Shown: positions 20,361-28,555 of the stretch, piece after piece
Numbering within the stretch: the stretch's first letter is position 1
Layout: every line of letters starts with the position of its first letter
From: Thermoanaerobaculales bacterium
GTDB taxonomy: Bacteria; Acidobacteriota; Thermoanaerobaculia; Thermoanaerobaculales; Sulfomarinibacteraceae
Direction: 5' to 3'
NCBI GenBank assembly: GCA_025456145.1
Contig: JALOLD010000003.1
Location: 82,209-146,208 of the forward strand
Length of the DNA stretch: 64,000 nt
Position numbers and translations under genes: made by a program
The notes under the pieces: model-generated
Databases searched by the model: none
Told to the model about the DNA's origin: nothing
The model's input: the letters and a program-made list of their open reading frames with translations, nothing else

Positions 20361-21401
20361 TCAGTCCGCCGCCTCGTCCTCGAGGCTGTGGCCGAAGAGG
20401 GTGTCGGCCCGGTGGCCGATGACCGTGTCCGCGACGGCCGACGGCGCGGCCTGGAGCTCGGCCACACGGGCCGCCGGGTCCGGGAAGTGCTCGCGCAGGT
20501 AGTCGCGCAGGGTGACGTTGGTCGGCCCGTAGCCCTTGTGGTAGAGGTGGTACTCGAGGGCGTACCCCATGTCGGCGGCGCTCTGGAAGCGGTCCCCGGG
20601 ATCGGGTTGGAGGGCTCGCTCGACGATTGCCGCGAGATCGTCGGGAACGTCGGGTCTTGTCTCGGCCATCGGCTTGGGGTAGGCGGCGCCGAGCCGGTGC
20701 AGGCGCTCGAGGGACCAGCGCCCGCGATCGGGCAGCCGACCGGTGAGCAGCTCGTGGGCGAGCACGCCGAGGGCGTAGACGTCGGATCGCGCGTCGGTCG
20801 GCCGGCGGGTCGCCTGCTCGGGGGCCATGTACTCGATCCGGCCGACCAGCAGCTCCTCGTCCTGCTCCATGACCTCGCGGGCCTTGGCGATGCCGAAGTC
20901 GGTGATCTTGACGACGCCCTCGAAGTTGAGCAGCACGTTCTTCGGGGAGATGTCCCGGTGGACGATCCCGAGCGGCACGCCGTCGGGGTCGCGACGCTGG
21001 TGGGCGTAGTCGAGGCCGCGACAGACCCGGCTGGCGATGAACGCCCCGAGCTCGATAGGGAGGGGGTCCCCACGGTCGAGGTGGCTGCGGACGAAGACCT
21101 CGAGGTTGAGGCCCCGGACGAACTCCATGACGATGTAGTAGCGCTCCGACTCGCGGCCCAGGTCGTAGACCTGGACGATGTTCTCGTGGACCAGGTCGGC
21201 GACCAGCTTGGCCTCGCCGATGAACAGCCGGACGAACTCGGGGTGGGCGGCGTACCGGGCGAGGATCGTCTTGACCGCGACGGTCTTGCGGAAGCCCTCG
21301 GCGCCGAGGAGCTCGGCCTCGAAGACCGAGCCCATGCCGCCGTCGGCGACGTGGCGGAGGATCCGGTAACCGCGTTCCTGTCCGATTGGGTCGGGTTGCA
21401 C
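20361..21401 (-). CDS. Serine/threonine protein kinase (Pkn/PknB family)
   Basis: Hanks-type kinase of 346 residues with no transmembrane helix, so probably cytosolic. All core motifs are visible: ADGGMGSVFEAEL (Gly loop), AVKTI (ATP-binding Lys), HRDISPKNVLL (catalytic loop, about 148-158), DFGIAKA (Mg binding), MAPEQATRR (APE) and DVYALGVLAHELLTG. The DISPKN form in place of DLKPEN is common in large-genome soil bacteria. The C-terminal 60 residues (QAAPSAVADTVIGHRADT...) are unstructured. The GTG at 21401 was chosen: it lies 27 bp after the stop of the upstream PKD-protein gene, with a TACCCT hexamer 6 nt before it. Substrates are unknown. Confidence 0.93.
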   Translation of the reverse strand: MQPDPIGQERGYRILRHVADGGMGSVFEAELLGAEGFRKTVAVKTILARYAAHPEFVRLFIGEAKLVADLVHENIVQVYDLGRESERYYIVMEFVRGLNLEVFVRSHLDRGDPLPIELGAFIASRVCRGLDYAHQRRDPDGVPLGIVHRDISPKNVLLNFEGVVKITDFGIAKAREVMEQDEELLVGRIEYMAPEQATRRPTDARSDVYALGVLAHELLTGRLPDRGRWSLERLHRLGAAYPKPMAETRPDVPDDLAAIVERALQPDPGDRFQSAADMGYALEYHLYHKGYGPTNVTLRDYLREHFPDPAARVAELQAAPSAVADTVIGHRADTLFGHSLEDEAAD

Positions 21402-21407
21402 CCGGCG

Positions 21408-21413
21408 AGGGTA
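21408..21413 (-). promoter_or_regulatory. Possible -10 (TACCCT), leaderless spacing to the kinase gene
   Basis: TACCCT on the minus strand ends 6 nt before the GTG at 21401. It matches only T1, A2 and T6 of the -10 consensus, so it is weaker than the other examples in the window. Confidence 0.3.
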
Positions 21414-21427
21414 TCGCGGACGCCGGC

Positions 21428-23032
21428 CTAGCGGAAGATCTCGACCAGCCCGGTCAGCAGGTCGTCGGCCCGGATGTGGAAGTCGGAGGTCGCGTCGGCC
21501 CCGGGGGCGGTGAGGTCGCCGCCACCCGCGGTCGCCACCGAGTCGCCGTCGCCGTCGGTGAGCTCGGGGACCAGGGCGGCGACATCGGCCGCGTCGACCG
21601 CGCCGTCGAGATTGGCGTCCCCGCCGGGATCGCCGCAGTTGGCCAGTGCGACGGTCGTCGCGGCGTGCCCCCAGCAGCCGCCGCCGCTGTCGATGTTGAC
21701 CCAGAACGCGCCGCCGAGCGGACCCGGGACGGTCTGGGTCGTGGCACCGGTGCTCCAGCTCCAGGCGACCCCGGCCGGGGCGGTGAGCCACACCGGGCCG
21801 CCAAAGCAGGCCCCCTCCTGGGTCGGCGCGGCGGGCTGCCAGCAGCTGCCGACCACCACCGTCGTGAAGGCGTCGTCGCCGCCGCTCTGGTTGGTCACGC
21901 TGAGGGTCACCGGGTAGCTCGCGGGGATCACCCAGGTGTGGGTCGGGTTGGCCGCGGTGCTCTGGCCGCCATCGCCGAAGTCCCAGAGCCAGGTGCAGGC
22001 GCCGGCGCAGCTGCCGGTGAATCCGAAGGTGGCTGGCTCGAGAATGGTCGGCGAGCTCGGGCTCACCGTGAACGAGGCGCTCGGCGGGTCGACCGGGTCG
22101 CCGATCTTGACCCGGTAGGCCTTCGAGGCGGTCTCGGTGGCGGTCTCGACGGTCAGCGACACGTCGTACCAGCCGTCGGTGCCGTAGCTGTGAACCCACT
22201 CCAGGCACGAGCCCCAGAACTGCGGGCAGCTGTCGTAGACCAGCACCGTGCCGTCGCCGAGATCCCAGCGGACCTCGGTGAAGTCCTGCTCGGGCATTGC
22301 CGGCGTCACGACGCCGACGAAGTGCACCCACTGGCCGGGGTCGGGCTCGGCCGGCGTCCAGCCGAAGTCGACGGACAGCGGCACGACCTCGATGACCTCG
22401 AGGTCGGCGGTGCTGAGGTTGCTCTGCCCCGAGACCGGGTCGGTGAGCAGCAGCCCGGCGGTGTGCCAGCCGGGATCGAGCCAGCTTCCGGAGATGGTAC
22501 AGGTCAGGTCGAAGGGGCTGACCGGCGGCGGCCCGCCGTTGCAGGCGCCCACGGCGAGCCCGTCCACCCGCCACTCGACGAGCGGGGTCACCCCGGGCGC
22601 CCACTGCGACGCGAAGCCGTCGATCTCGAGCTCCTCGGCGGTGGTGATCTGAGTGGCGCCGAGGTGGATCGAGGCGACGACGCTGGTCGCCTCGACGGTG
22701 AGGCAGGTCTCCGACGACCAGAGGCCGCCGAGCGGGCCCTCGTGCTCATAGTCGGCGACCAGGTCGATGCTCCACAGCCCCGGTGTGCCCGGGCTGAAGC
22801 TGTGGGTCGGGTTGGTCGAGGTCGGCCTCGTCGGGGGCACGGCCCCCGGAGGGGTGATGTACCAGGAGTACTCGGAGGGGTGGCCCTGGCTGCCGAGACC
22901 GCTGACCGAGAGCGGCTCGCCGGTGAGCACCGTGAGAACGGGCGGCGAGTCGCAGACGTGCTGCGCAGCTGCCGGGAGGGCCGCGAGAGCAACCGCGGCG
23001 AGGGTCAGGCAGAGGTCTGGACGACGACGCAC
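21428..23032 (-). CDS. Secreted PKD-domain protein with dockerin-like C-terminus
   Basis: Exported, 534 residues, no catalytic domain seen. A signal peptide (about 1-25) is followed by beta-sandwich domains; at least two are PKD domains with the hallmark WDLGDGT (about residue 280) and WDFGDGGQSTAANPTHTW (about 360-380). The C-terminus has EF-hand-like loops GDANLDGAVDAADVAAL and DGDGDSV, as in dockerin type I repeats. It is probably a cell-surface or secreted binding protein. GTG 23032 was preferred over the ATG at 23131: it starts at the signal peptide, has GGAG upstream and avoids overlap with the S8 protease gene. Confidence 0.75.
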   Translation of the reverse strand: MRRRPDLCLTLAAVALAALPAAAQHVCDSPPVLTVLTGEPLSVSGLGSQGHPSEYSWYITPPGAVPPTRPTSTNPTHSFSPGTPGLWSIDLVADYEHEGPLGGLWSSETCLTVEATSVVASIHLGATQITTAEELEIDGFASQWAPGVTPLVEWRVDGLAVGACNGGPPPVSPFDLTCTISGSWLDPGWHTAGLLLTDPVSGQSNLSTADLEVIEVVPLSVDFGWTPAEPDPGQWVHFVGVVTPAMPEQDFTEVRWDLGDGTVLVYDSCPQFWGSCLEWVHSYGTDGWYDVSLTVETATETASKAYRVKIGDPVDPPSASFTVSPSSPTILEPATFGFTGSCAGACTWLWDFGDGGQSTAANPTHTWVIPASYPVTLSVTNQSGGDDAFTTVVVGSCWQPAAPTQEGACFGGPVWLTAPAGVAWSWSTGATTQTVPGPLGGAFWVNIDSGGGCWGHAATTVALANCGDPGGDANLDGAVDAADVAALVPELTDGDGDSVATAGGGDLTAPGADATSDFHIRADDLLTGLVEIFR

Positions 23033-23050
23033 CTCGACTCCATCGACTCG

Positions 23051-23056
23051 ATGATA
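23051..23056 (-). promoter_or_regulatory. -10 element (TATCAT) of the PKD-protein gene
   Basis: TATCAT on the minus strand places the transcript start about 12 nt before GTG 23032, leaving room for the GGAG ribosome binding site. This supports the downstream start. No strong -35 is visible. Confidence 0.4.
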
Positions 23057-23108
23057 TCGACCGGCGCACCTTCGACGGGTGACCGGGATCACGAGTCGGA
23101 TCAGGATC

Positions 23109-26100
23109 TTACGGCGACGGCGCGGGGTCATGCCGGAGGGGGACGAAGATCGCGTCGCCCGAGCTCGAGTCGATCACCGAGGCGTAGGCCGAGAAGGCGC
23201 CGTTGCCGGCGTCGCGGCTGATCTCGATCCGGGTGTTGCGGCGGTCCGGTGCGCCGAGGGCCCCGAAGACGTCGTTGATCTGAACCGCCTCCCAGGCGCC
23301 GAGCGTGAAGTGGGTCGCGACCCCGAGCGGCCGTCCGCGATGGTCGAGGAGCTCGACCAGCACCCGGACTCCACTACCTGCGGTCTCCACGATGCCGAGG
23401 TTTGAACGGCTCTCCGGCCCCCGGTCGACGTGGAGGAGAACACCACGGTCCTCCAGGCCGGCGCCGGCGGCGATCGCCGGGACGTACTGGCCGAAGCTGC
23501 CGGCGGCCCCGCCGTGGTTGGCGGTGCGGGAGGTCGCGACCAGCGCGGCTGGTCCTTCGCGCGGTACCAGACGTAGCGACCCGACCGCATCGTCGAGCCC
23601 GAAGAGGCTCCCGACGACATCGGCGACGGCCACCGCCTGGCCCGGCTGGAGCTGGAAGGTCTCGACGAGAGGGGGGATCCCGATGCTGCCGTGCAGCCGA
23701 AGCTCCGCGTCGACGTGCACCGAGAAGGCGCCGGCGTTGAGGAACCGGAGATCGCTTCGCCAGACCGTGCCGCCATGCCCCCGGTTCCGCGCGACCACCG
23801 GAATGAGCAGATGCGCGGTCGGCTCGGGCGACGATCCGCCGACGAAGGTCGCGTCCCCCGACAGGTTGTCGATGATCGAGCCGTAGGCCACGACCCGACC
23901 GTCGCCCTGGACGACGGTCACCGAGATGTAGGGATCGGAGCCCGACTCCGGGCTCGGCAGCACCTCGTTGAGCTGGAGGTTGGAGTGAGGCCCGATCCCG
24001 AAGAAGCTCGACTGACCGATGGCGGCGCCGCTCTCGCTGTCGACAAGGGTCACGGCCACCACGGCGGCGGCGCCGGCGACCTCGGTGATCCCGAGATTGA
24101 CCCTCAGGTCGGCGCCGGTCAGCGGCAGCACGAGGAGTGGCGGGTCTCCGCGACCCGCCGTCTCCGTGTCGCTCCCGGCGGGCGGGACGAACTGGCCATA
24201 GGTGCCGTCGGCCCCGGATGTGAAGGTCCGCGACGAGCCGTGGACCACCGTCCCGCTCGGGTCCTGGACGACCAGGCTGCCGTGGACGCCGGTGAGGCCG
24301 AAACGCCGTTCGACGATGTCGTCTAAAGCGACGGTCGAGGCGTGCGGGACGGTGAGGTCGGTCTGGCGAGGCTCGAATCCGGTGGAGGGGGCCGGTGGCA
24401 GGAGGAGGAGCCTGACCTCGGCCTCGGTCGTCGGGTCGGGGTTGAACAGGCGGACGTCGGAGCGCCAGTCGGTGCCGTGCGCTCCGGGGGTGTGGGCGAC
24501 CACCGGGAAGACCAGCGACGCGTCGCGGTAGGGCGCCGGCTCGGGCGGCTCGATCGTGAGCGCCCAGCCGACCAGCGACGCCCCGTCCTCGGACGGCGGC
24601 GACTCGCCGATGTCCTCGACGGCGAGGGTCCACGGACCATCGGCGCCGACCCCGGCGAACCGCCCGAGGCTCTCGACCGGAGTCAGGTCTTCGGGATACC
24701 GGCCGGCGATCCCACCGGCACCCGGCCCCCGGTCGTGCAGGACGACCTCCGTTCCGTCGGGAGCTCCCAGGGTCAGTCGGATCTGATCGGGCGCCGGGTG
24801 GACGATGTCGACGAGCACCTCGAGGTTGCCGACCACACCGCCCGAGTCGACCATGATCGTCGACCGGGTCGGCCCCTCGGGCGAGGGCAGGATCGGCAGC
24901 ACCGGGTCGCCGGCGACCACCACCGAGCCCGCCGCGGCGAGCGCGGCGGGCAGGTCGACGAGAGGACGGAGCAGCCCGTTCTTGTCGTCCATCGTCGGCG
25001 CCCCGCTGGCCGCGATCAGATACCGGAGGGCCGTCTGTCCGGGGTGGTCGAGAGCCTGGGCGAGCAACGCGGCGGCGCCGGTGACGTAGGCGGCGGCGCC
25101 CGAGGTGCCGCCGAAGTCGATGGTGACGTTGCCGGCGGCGGCCGCGCGGAGAAACTCGGAGGGGGCGACGAGGTCGAGGGTGGGCTCGGAGTTCGAGTAG
25201 CAGGTGACGGCGCGCCGCCACTTGAAGCTGTCGTCGCATCGCTCCTGGCAGGTCGGGTCGAGGCAGAAGTGGTAGGGCAGCCAACCCGGATCGGCGTCCC
25301 AGGCCGAGGCCACCGAGACCACCCGGCTGAGACAGGCCGGCGCGTTGAGGGCGTCGGGATACCCGTTGTTGCCGGCCGCCGCGACGACCATGATCCCGGC
25401 GTCGGCCGCGAGGCCGACCGCCGCCGCGTAGGCGACGTTGTCGGTGTCGCACGGCCCTTCGAAGCGGCCGCCGCCGAGCGAGATGTTGATCGAGGCGAGG
25501 CGATAGCCGTCGCCCTCGCGATGGAGCACGGCATCCTCGATGGCGGCGACCACGGCGCTGGTCGTCGCGGTCCGACAGCCTTCGTCGGGTGTCGCTTTGT
25601 AGGCGAGGATCTTGGCAGCCGGGGCGACCCCGCCCGCGAACCGCCTTCCCGGGCTCCACTGGTAGGACACCCCGGCCGCGACCGAGGCGACCGCGGTGCC
25701 GTGCCCGTGGCAGTCCATCGGGTCGTCGTCGCCGTCAGCGGTGTCGAGACCGTAGACCACCTTGGCGTTCGGGATCTGGCCGCCCCCGAGGGTGGGATGG
25801 AGGTAGTCGACGCCGGTGTCGATGATCGCGACCGCCGTTCCCTCGCCGGCGAGGCCCTCCTGGTGCAGGATGTCGGCGCCGATGAGCTCGACCCCCTCGA
25901 GGGTCTGCGGCCACCACTCCCGATCGGGCTCGACGAGGCGGATCCCGGGACGGGCGGCGAGCCCGGCGGCGCCGGCCGGGCTGACCTCGGCGGCGATCGC
26001 CGGCTGGAGCCGGAAGCGACGTTCGACCCTCAGGTCCCCGGTCGCCTCGAGGTCGGCGAGCCCGGCCACCGCCCGGTCGACGATGCGGCGGATCCGATCC

Positions 26101-26357
26101 ACCCGTTGCTCGAGGGGGCCCGCGTTCGACTTCTCAAAGACGCCTGCGGCGAAGTGGACGAGGACCGACTGGGGCTCGCCGGCGGCGGCGCGGGCGGCCA
26201 CCTCCGGGGCGAGCTCGCCGGCTCGCGCAGGCGACGCCGCCGGCGGGCCGGCGACGAGCGCCAGGACGAGGACGGCGGGCAGCGTCGTTGCAGCGCGTGA
26301 CACGATGGCGAGGGCTCCCTGGATGCCCGACCGGCGGGCGAGACCGCCGCTGGACAT
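23109..26357 (-). CDS. Secreted subtilisin-like (S8) serine protease with P-domain and two C-terminal modules
   Basis: Exported protease of 1082 residues. Order: signal peptide (about 15-45); I9-type propeptide; S8 catalytic domain with Asp in AIIDTGVDYLHP, His in CHGHGTAVASVAAG and Ser in GGTSGAAAYVTG; a proprotein-convertase P-domain (LGAPDGTEVVLHDRGPG...GPWTLAVEDI). Two ~230-residue modules follow, starting LVFPVVAHTPGAHGTDWRSD and LLIPVVARNRGHGGTVWRSD, homologous to the protein at 5801-6577. Extra Cys pairs in the catalytic domain (CLDPTCQERC) suggest disulfides. ATG 26357 was chosen because it starts the signal peptide; text upstream in frame overlaps the divergent gene. A TATACT -10 lies about 70 bp upstream. 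Confidence 0.93.
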   Translation of the reverse strand: MSSGGLARRSGIQGALAIVSRAATTLPAVLVLALVAGPPAASPARAGELAPEVAARAAAGEPQSVLVHFAAGVFEKSNAGPLEQRVDRIRRIVDRAVAGLADLEATGDLRVERRFRLQPAIAAEVSPAGAAGLAARPGIRLVEPDREWWPQTLEGVELIGADILHQEGLAGEGTAVAIIDTGVDYLHPTLGGGQIPNAKVVYGLDTADGDDDPMDCHGHGTAVASVAAGVSYQWSPGRRFAGGVAPAAKILAYKATPDEGCRTATTSAVVAAIEDAVLHREGDGYRLASINISLGGGRFEGPCDTDNVAYAAAVGLAADAGIMVVAAAGNNGYPDALNAPACLSRVVSVASAWDADPGWLPYHFCLDPTCQERCDDSFKWRRAVTCYSNSEPTLDLVAPSEFLRAAAAGNVTIDFGGTSGAAAYVTGAAALLAQALDHPGQTALRYLIAASGAPTMDDKNGLLRPLVDLPAALAAAGSVVVAGDPVLPILPSPEGPTRSTIMVDSGGVVGNLEVLVDIVHPAPDQIRLTLGAPDGTEVVLHDRGPGAGGIAGRYPEDLTPVESLGRFAGVGADGPWTLAVEDIGESPPSEDGASLVGWALTIEPPEPAPYRDASLVFPVVAHTPGAHGTDWRSDVRLFNPDPTTEAEVRLLLLPPAPSTGFEPRQTDLTVPHASTVALDDIVERRFGLTGVHGSLVVQDPSGTVVHGSSRTFTSGADGTYGQFVPPAGSDTETAGRGDPPLLVLPLTGADLRVNLGITEVAGAAAVVAVTLVDSESGAAIGQSSFFGIGPHSNLQLNEVLPSPESGSDPYISVTVVQGDGRVVAYGSIIDNLSGDATFVGGSSPEPTAHLLIPVVARNRGHGGTVWRSDLRFLNAGAFSVHVDAELRLHGSIGIPPLVETFQLQPGQAVAVADVVGSLFGLDDAVGSLRLVPREGPAALVATSRTANHGGAAGSFGQYVPAIAAGAGLEDRGVLLHVDRGPESRSNLGIVETAGSGVRVLVELLDHRGRPLGVATHFTLGAWEAVQINDVFGALGAPDRRNTRIEISRDAGNGAFSAYASVIDSSSGDAIFVPLRHDPAPSP

Positions 26358-26426
26358 CGATCGGCTGTCGAACCCCGGTCCCGCCGAGCCCCCTCGGCAC
26401 GGCCTGGCCTCTCGAGGTGAGGTCTC

Positions 26427-26432
26427 AGTATA
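26427..26432 (-). promoter_or_regulatory. -10 element (TATACT) of the S8 protease gene
   Basis: GGTATACT on the minus strand is a near-consensus -10 in an otherwise very GC-rich gap. It gives a leader of about 65 nt. It is divergent from the LpxH-like gene promoter 40 bp away. Confidence 0.5.
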
Positions 26433-26471
26433 CCTGATCGGACCACCGCGGGCCGCCCGCCGTCGGTGCGG

Positions 26472-26477
26472 TAGTAT
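26472..26477 (+). promoter_or_regulatory. -10 element (TAGTAT), leaderless spacing to the LpxH-like gene
   Basis: TAGTAT is followed by seven bases and the GTG at 26485. The in-frame ATG at 26476 overlaps the hexamer itself, so GTG is the more likely start. Confidence 0.5.
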
Positions 26478-26484
26478 GGCCGCC

Positions 26485-27231
26485 GTGACCAGGCTGATCA
26501 TCGCGGATGCCCACGTCGGCCAACGTCCGGGGGATGTGTCCGACATGGTCACCATGCTATGCGAAGCCGCGGGCCACGGTGTGACCGAGGTCATCTATCT
26601 CGGTGACGGCTTCCAGTACCTGATCGGCATGTCCAAGTTCTGGACACGCGGTGTACGCGACGTGATGGCGACCTGGCGGGTCCTGCGGGCCGGCGGGGTT
26701 CGGATCGGGGTCGTCGAGGGCAACCGGGACTTCTTCCTCGACGAGCCCGAGCTCGCCGCCGAGATTGACTGGTCGGCCAAGGTCCACGACTTCACCGCCG
26801 GCGGCCGCCGGTTCCGGCTCGATCACGGGGACAAGGTGAACCTGCGCGACCTCCAGTACCGCTTCTGGTCGACGGTCTCGAAGTCGTACCCGGCGAGGGT
26901 GTGGGCCCGGTTGCTCCCCGAGCGAGTCGCGGTCGCCATCGTCCGGTCGATGGAGGCGCGGCTTGCCGAGACCAACCGGCGATTCCGGTACTTCAAGCCG
27001 CTGGCCTCGCTCCGCCGAGCCGCGGTCCAGGCCTGGTCGGATGGCATCGAGGTGCTGCTGTGGGGGCACTTCCACGACGGCTGGAGCTTCCGGTGGGACG
27101 ACCGGACCGCGGTGATCCTGCCGGCCTGGCTCGACACCGGCCGGGCCCTGCTCGTCGACCGCGCCGGGCACGCCGCCATGGTGGAGAAAAACTTGACACC
27201 CTGCGGCTCGCTTCTCACAATGGCTCGGTGA
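26485..27231 (+). CDS. LpxH-like UDP-2,3-diacylglucosamine hydrolase / metallophosphoesterase
   Basis: Calcineurin-type phosphoesterase of 248 residues. The metal-site motifs are DAHVG (first Asp/His), YLGDGF (second), GNRDFF (Asn-Arg-Asp, a hallmark of LpxH in place of the generic GNHD), LDHGDK and GHFHD. In LpxH these bind two Mn ions and cleave UDP-2,3-diacylglucosamine to lipid X in lipid A synthesis. LpxB is encoded at 42834, so the pathway is present. The GTG at 26485 sits 7 nt after a TAGTAT -10. The alternative start ATG 26476 lies inside that hexamer. The LpxH assignment is by motif; a different nucleotide-sugar substrate is possible. Confidence 0.75.
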   Translation: MTRLIIADAHVGQRPGDVSDMVTMLCEAAGHGVTEVIYLGDGFQYLIGMSKFWTRGVRDVMATWRVLRAGGVRIGVVEGNRDFFLDEPELAAEIDWSAKVHDFTAGGRRFRLDHGDKVNLRDLQYRFWSTVSKSYPARVWARLLPERVAVAIVRSMEARLAETNRRFRYFKPLASLRRAAVQAWSDGIEVLLWGHFHDGWSFRWDDRTAVILPAWLDTGRALLVDRAGHAAMVEKNLTPCGSLLTMAR

Positions 27232-27280
27232 CCCTGAGGCCGCTCCAACAGAGGGATCCGCGGGCGCCGCGGCGGGGACG

Positions 27281-28555
27281 GTGACGGCTCGACGGCTGCC
27301 CGGCCCGGTCTCCGGGCTCGACGGCTCGATGCGCGTTCCGGGCTCGAAGAGCCTGACCAACCGCGCCCTGATCGCCGCCGCTGCGGCGGGCGGCGGCCGG
27401 ATCACCGGGCCCCTCGACTGCGACGACACCCGGCGGCTCGCGGCGGCCCTCGACCGTGCCGGGTGGCCGGTCGGGTGGGGCGACGACATCACGATCGGAC
27501 CCCGGGGTCCGGCGACCGGGGCGCGGCTCGACCTGGGCGGCTCGGGCACCGGCTCGCGGCTCATCCTCGGGCTGCTCGCCTGCACCCCGGGCTCTTTCAC
27601 CGTCGACGGGAGCCCGCGGCTGCGCGAGCGGCCGATGGCGCCCCTCCTCGAGGCGCTGCGCGAGCTCGGCGCGGTGGTGACCGACCGCGACGGCTTCCTG
27701 CCGGTAGAGATCGCGGGCCGACGGCTCGCCGGGGGGAGGGTCGGGCTGCGGCCCGAGGTCTCCTCCCAGTTCGTCTCGTCGCTCCTCCTCGCGGCGCCGC
27801 TGATGGCCGGGGGCCTCGACCTCGAGGTCGTCGGCCCGGTGCCATCGCGGCCCTACCTCGACCTCACGGCTCGGGTCCTCGAGGCCTTCGGCGGAGTCGT
27901 CACCCACGACGGGGACCGGCGCTGGCGAGTCGCTCCGGGCGGGCTCCGGCCGGCCGACTACCGGGTCGAGGGCGACTGGTCCGCCGCCGCCTTCCCGGCC
28001 GCGGCGGCGGCGGTGGCCGGCGGGTCGGTGACGGTCGGTCCCCTCGCCCTCGACAGCCGGCAGGGCGACCGCGCGCTCTGCGACATCCTGGCGCGGGCCG
28101 GGGTGGGGGTGGAGGCGGGCGTCGGGACGGTTCGTTTCACCGGACCGGCGGTCCGGCCCTTCGACGCCGATCTGGCCGCGACCCCGGATCTGTTCCCGGC
28201 TCTCATCGTGGTCGCCGCCGCGGCCCCGGCCGGGTCGATTCTGACCGGCCTCGACCACCTCAAGCACAAGGAGAGCGACCGGCTCTCGGTGATGGTCGCC
28301 AACCTGACCAGGATCGGCGTCATCGTCGAGCGCGGCGCCGCCACCGTGCGGATCGTCCGTGGCCTGGCGCGAGGACCGGGCGGCGAGGTGACGGTCGGCG
28401 CTTCCGACGACCATCGGATCGCCATGGCGATGGCGGTGGCCGGCCTCGCGTCGGGCGGGCTGGTGCTCGACGACGACCGCTGCGTCGGCAAGTCCTTCCC
28501 CGGCTTCTGGCGGGCCTGGGAGGACCTGGTCGGCGGCGGACGAAGGCCGGCATGA
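27281..28555 (+). CDS. aroA: 3-phosphoshikimate 1-carboxyvinyltransferase (EPSP synthase)
   Basis: Shikimate pathway enzyme that joins shikimate-3-phosphate and phosphoenolpyruvate. The 424 residues contain MRVPGSKSLTNRALIAAAAA near the N-terminus (substrate Lys and Arg), the DLGGSGTGSRLIL loop, RERPMAPLLEAL, LKHKESDR and the C-terminal SDDHRIAMAMAVAG. It starts at GTG 27281 and ends in an ATGA overlap with the sigma-54 activator gene, so the two are co-translated. No other aro gene is adjacent. Confidence 0.95.
   Translation: MTARRLPGPVSGLDGSMRVPGSKSLTNRALIAAAAAGGGRITGPLDCDDTRRLAAALDRAGWPVGWGDDITIGPRGPATGARLDLGGSGTGSRLILGLLACTPGSFTVDGSPRLRERPMAPLLEALRELGAVVTDRDGFLPVEIAGRRLAGGRVGLRPEVSSQFVSSLLLAAPLMAGGLDLEVVGPVPSRPYLDLTARVLEAFGGVVTHDGDRRWRVAPGGLRPADYRVEGDWSAAAFPAAAAAVAGGSVTVGPLALDSRQGDRALCDILARAGVGVEAGVGTVRFTGPAVRPFDADLAATPDLFPALIVVAAAAPAGSILTGLDHLKHKESDRLSVMVANLTRIGVIVERGAATVRIVRGLARGPGGEVTVGASDDHRIAMAMAVAGLASGGLVLDDDRCVGKSFPGFWRAWEDLVGGGRRPA

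Noticed and set aside
20361-22604. A 747-residue kinase fusion reading into the PKD-protein gene
   Set aside because: The part upstream of 21401 is antisense-like, out-of-frame text over the PKD-protein gene. The kinase starts at its Gly-loop region.
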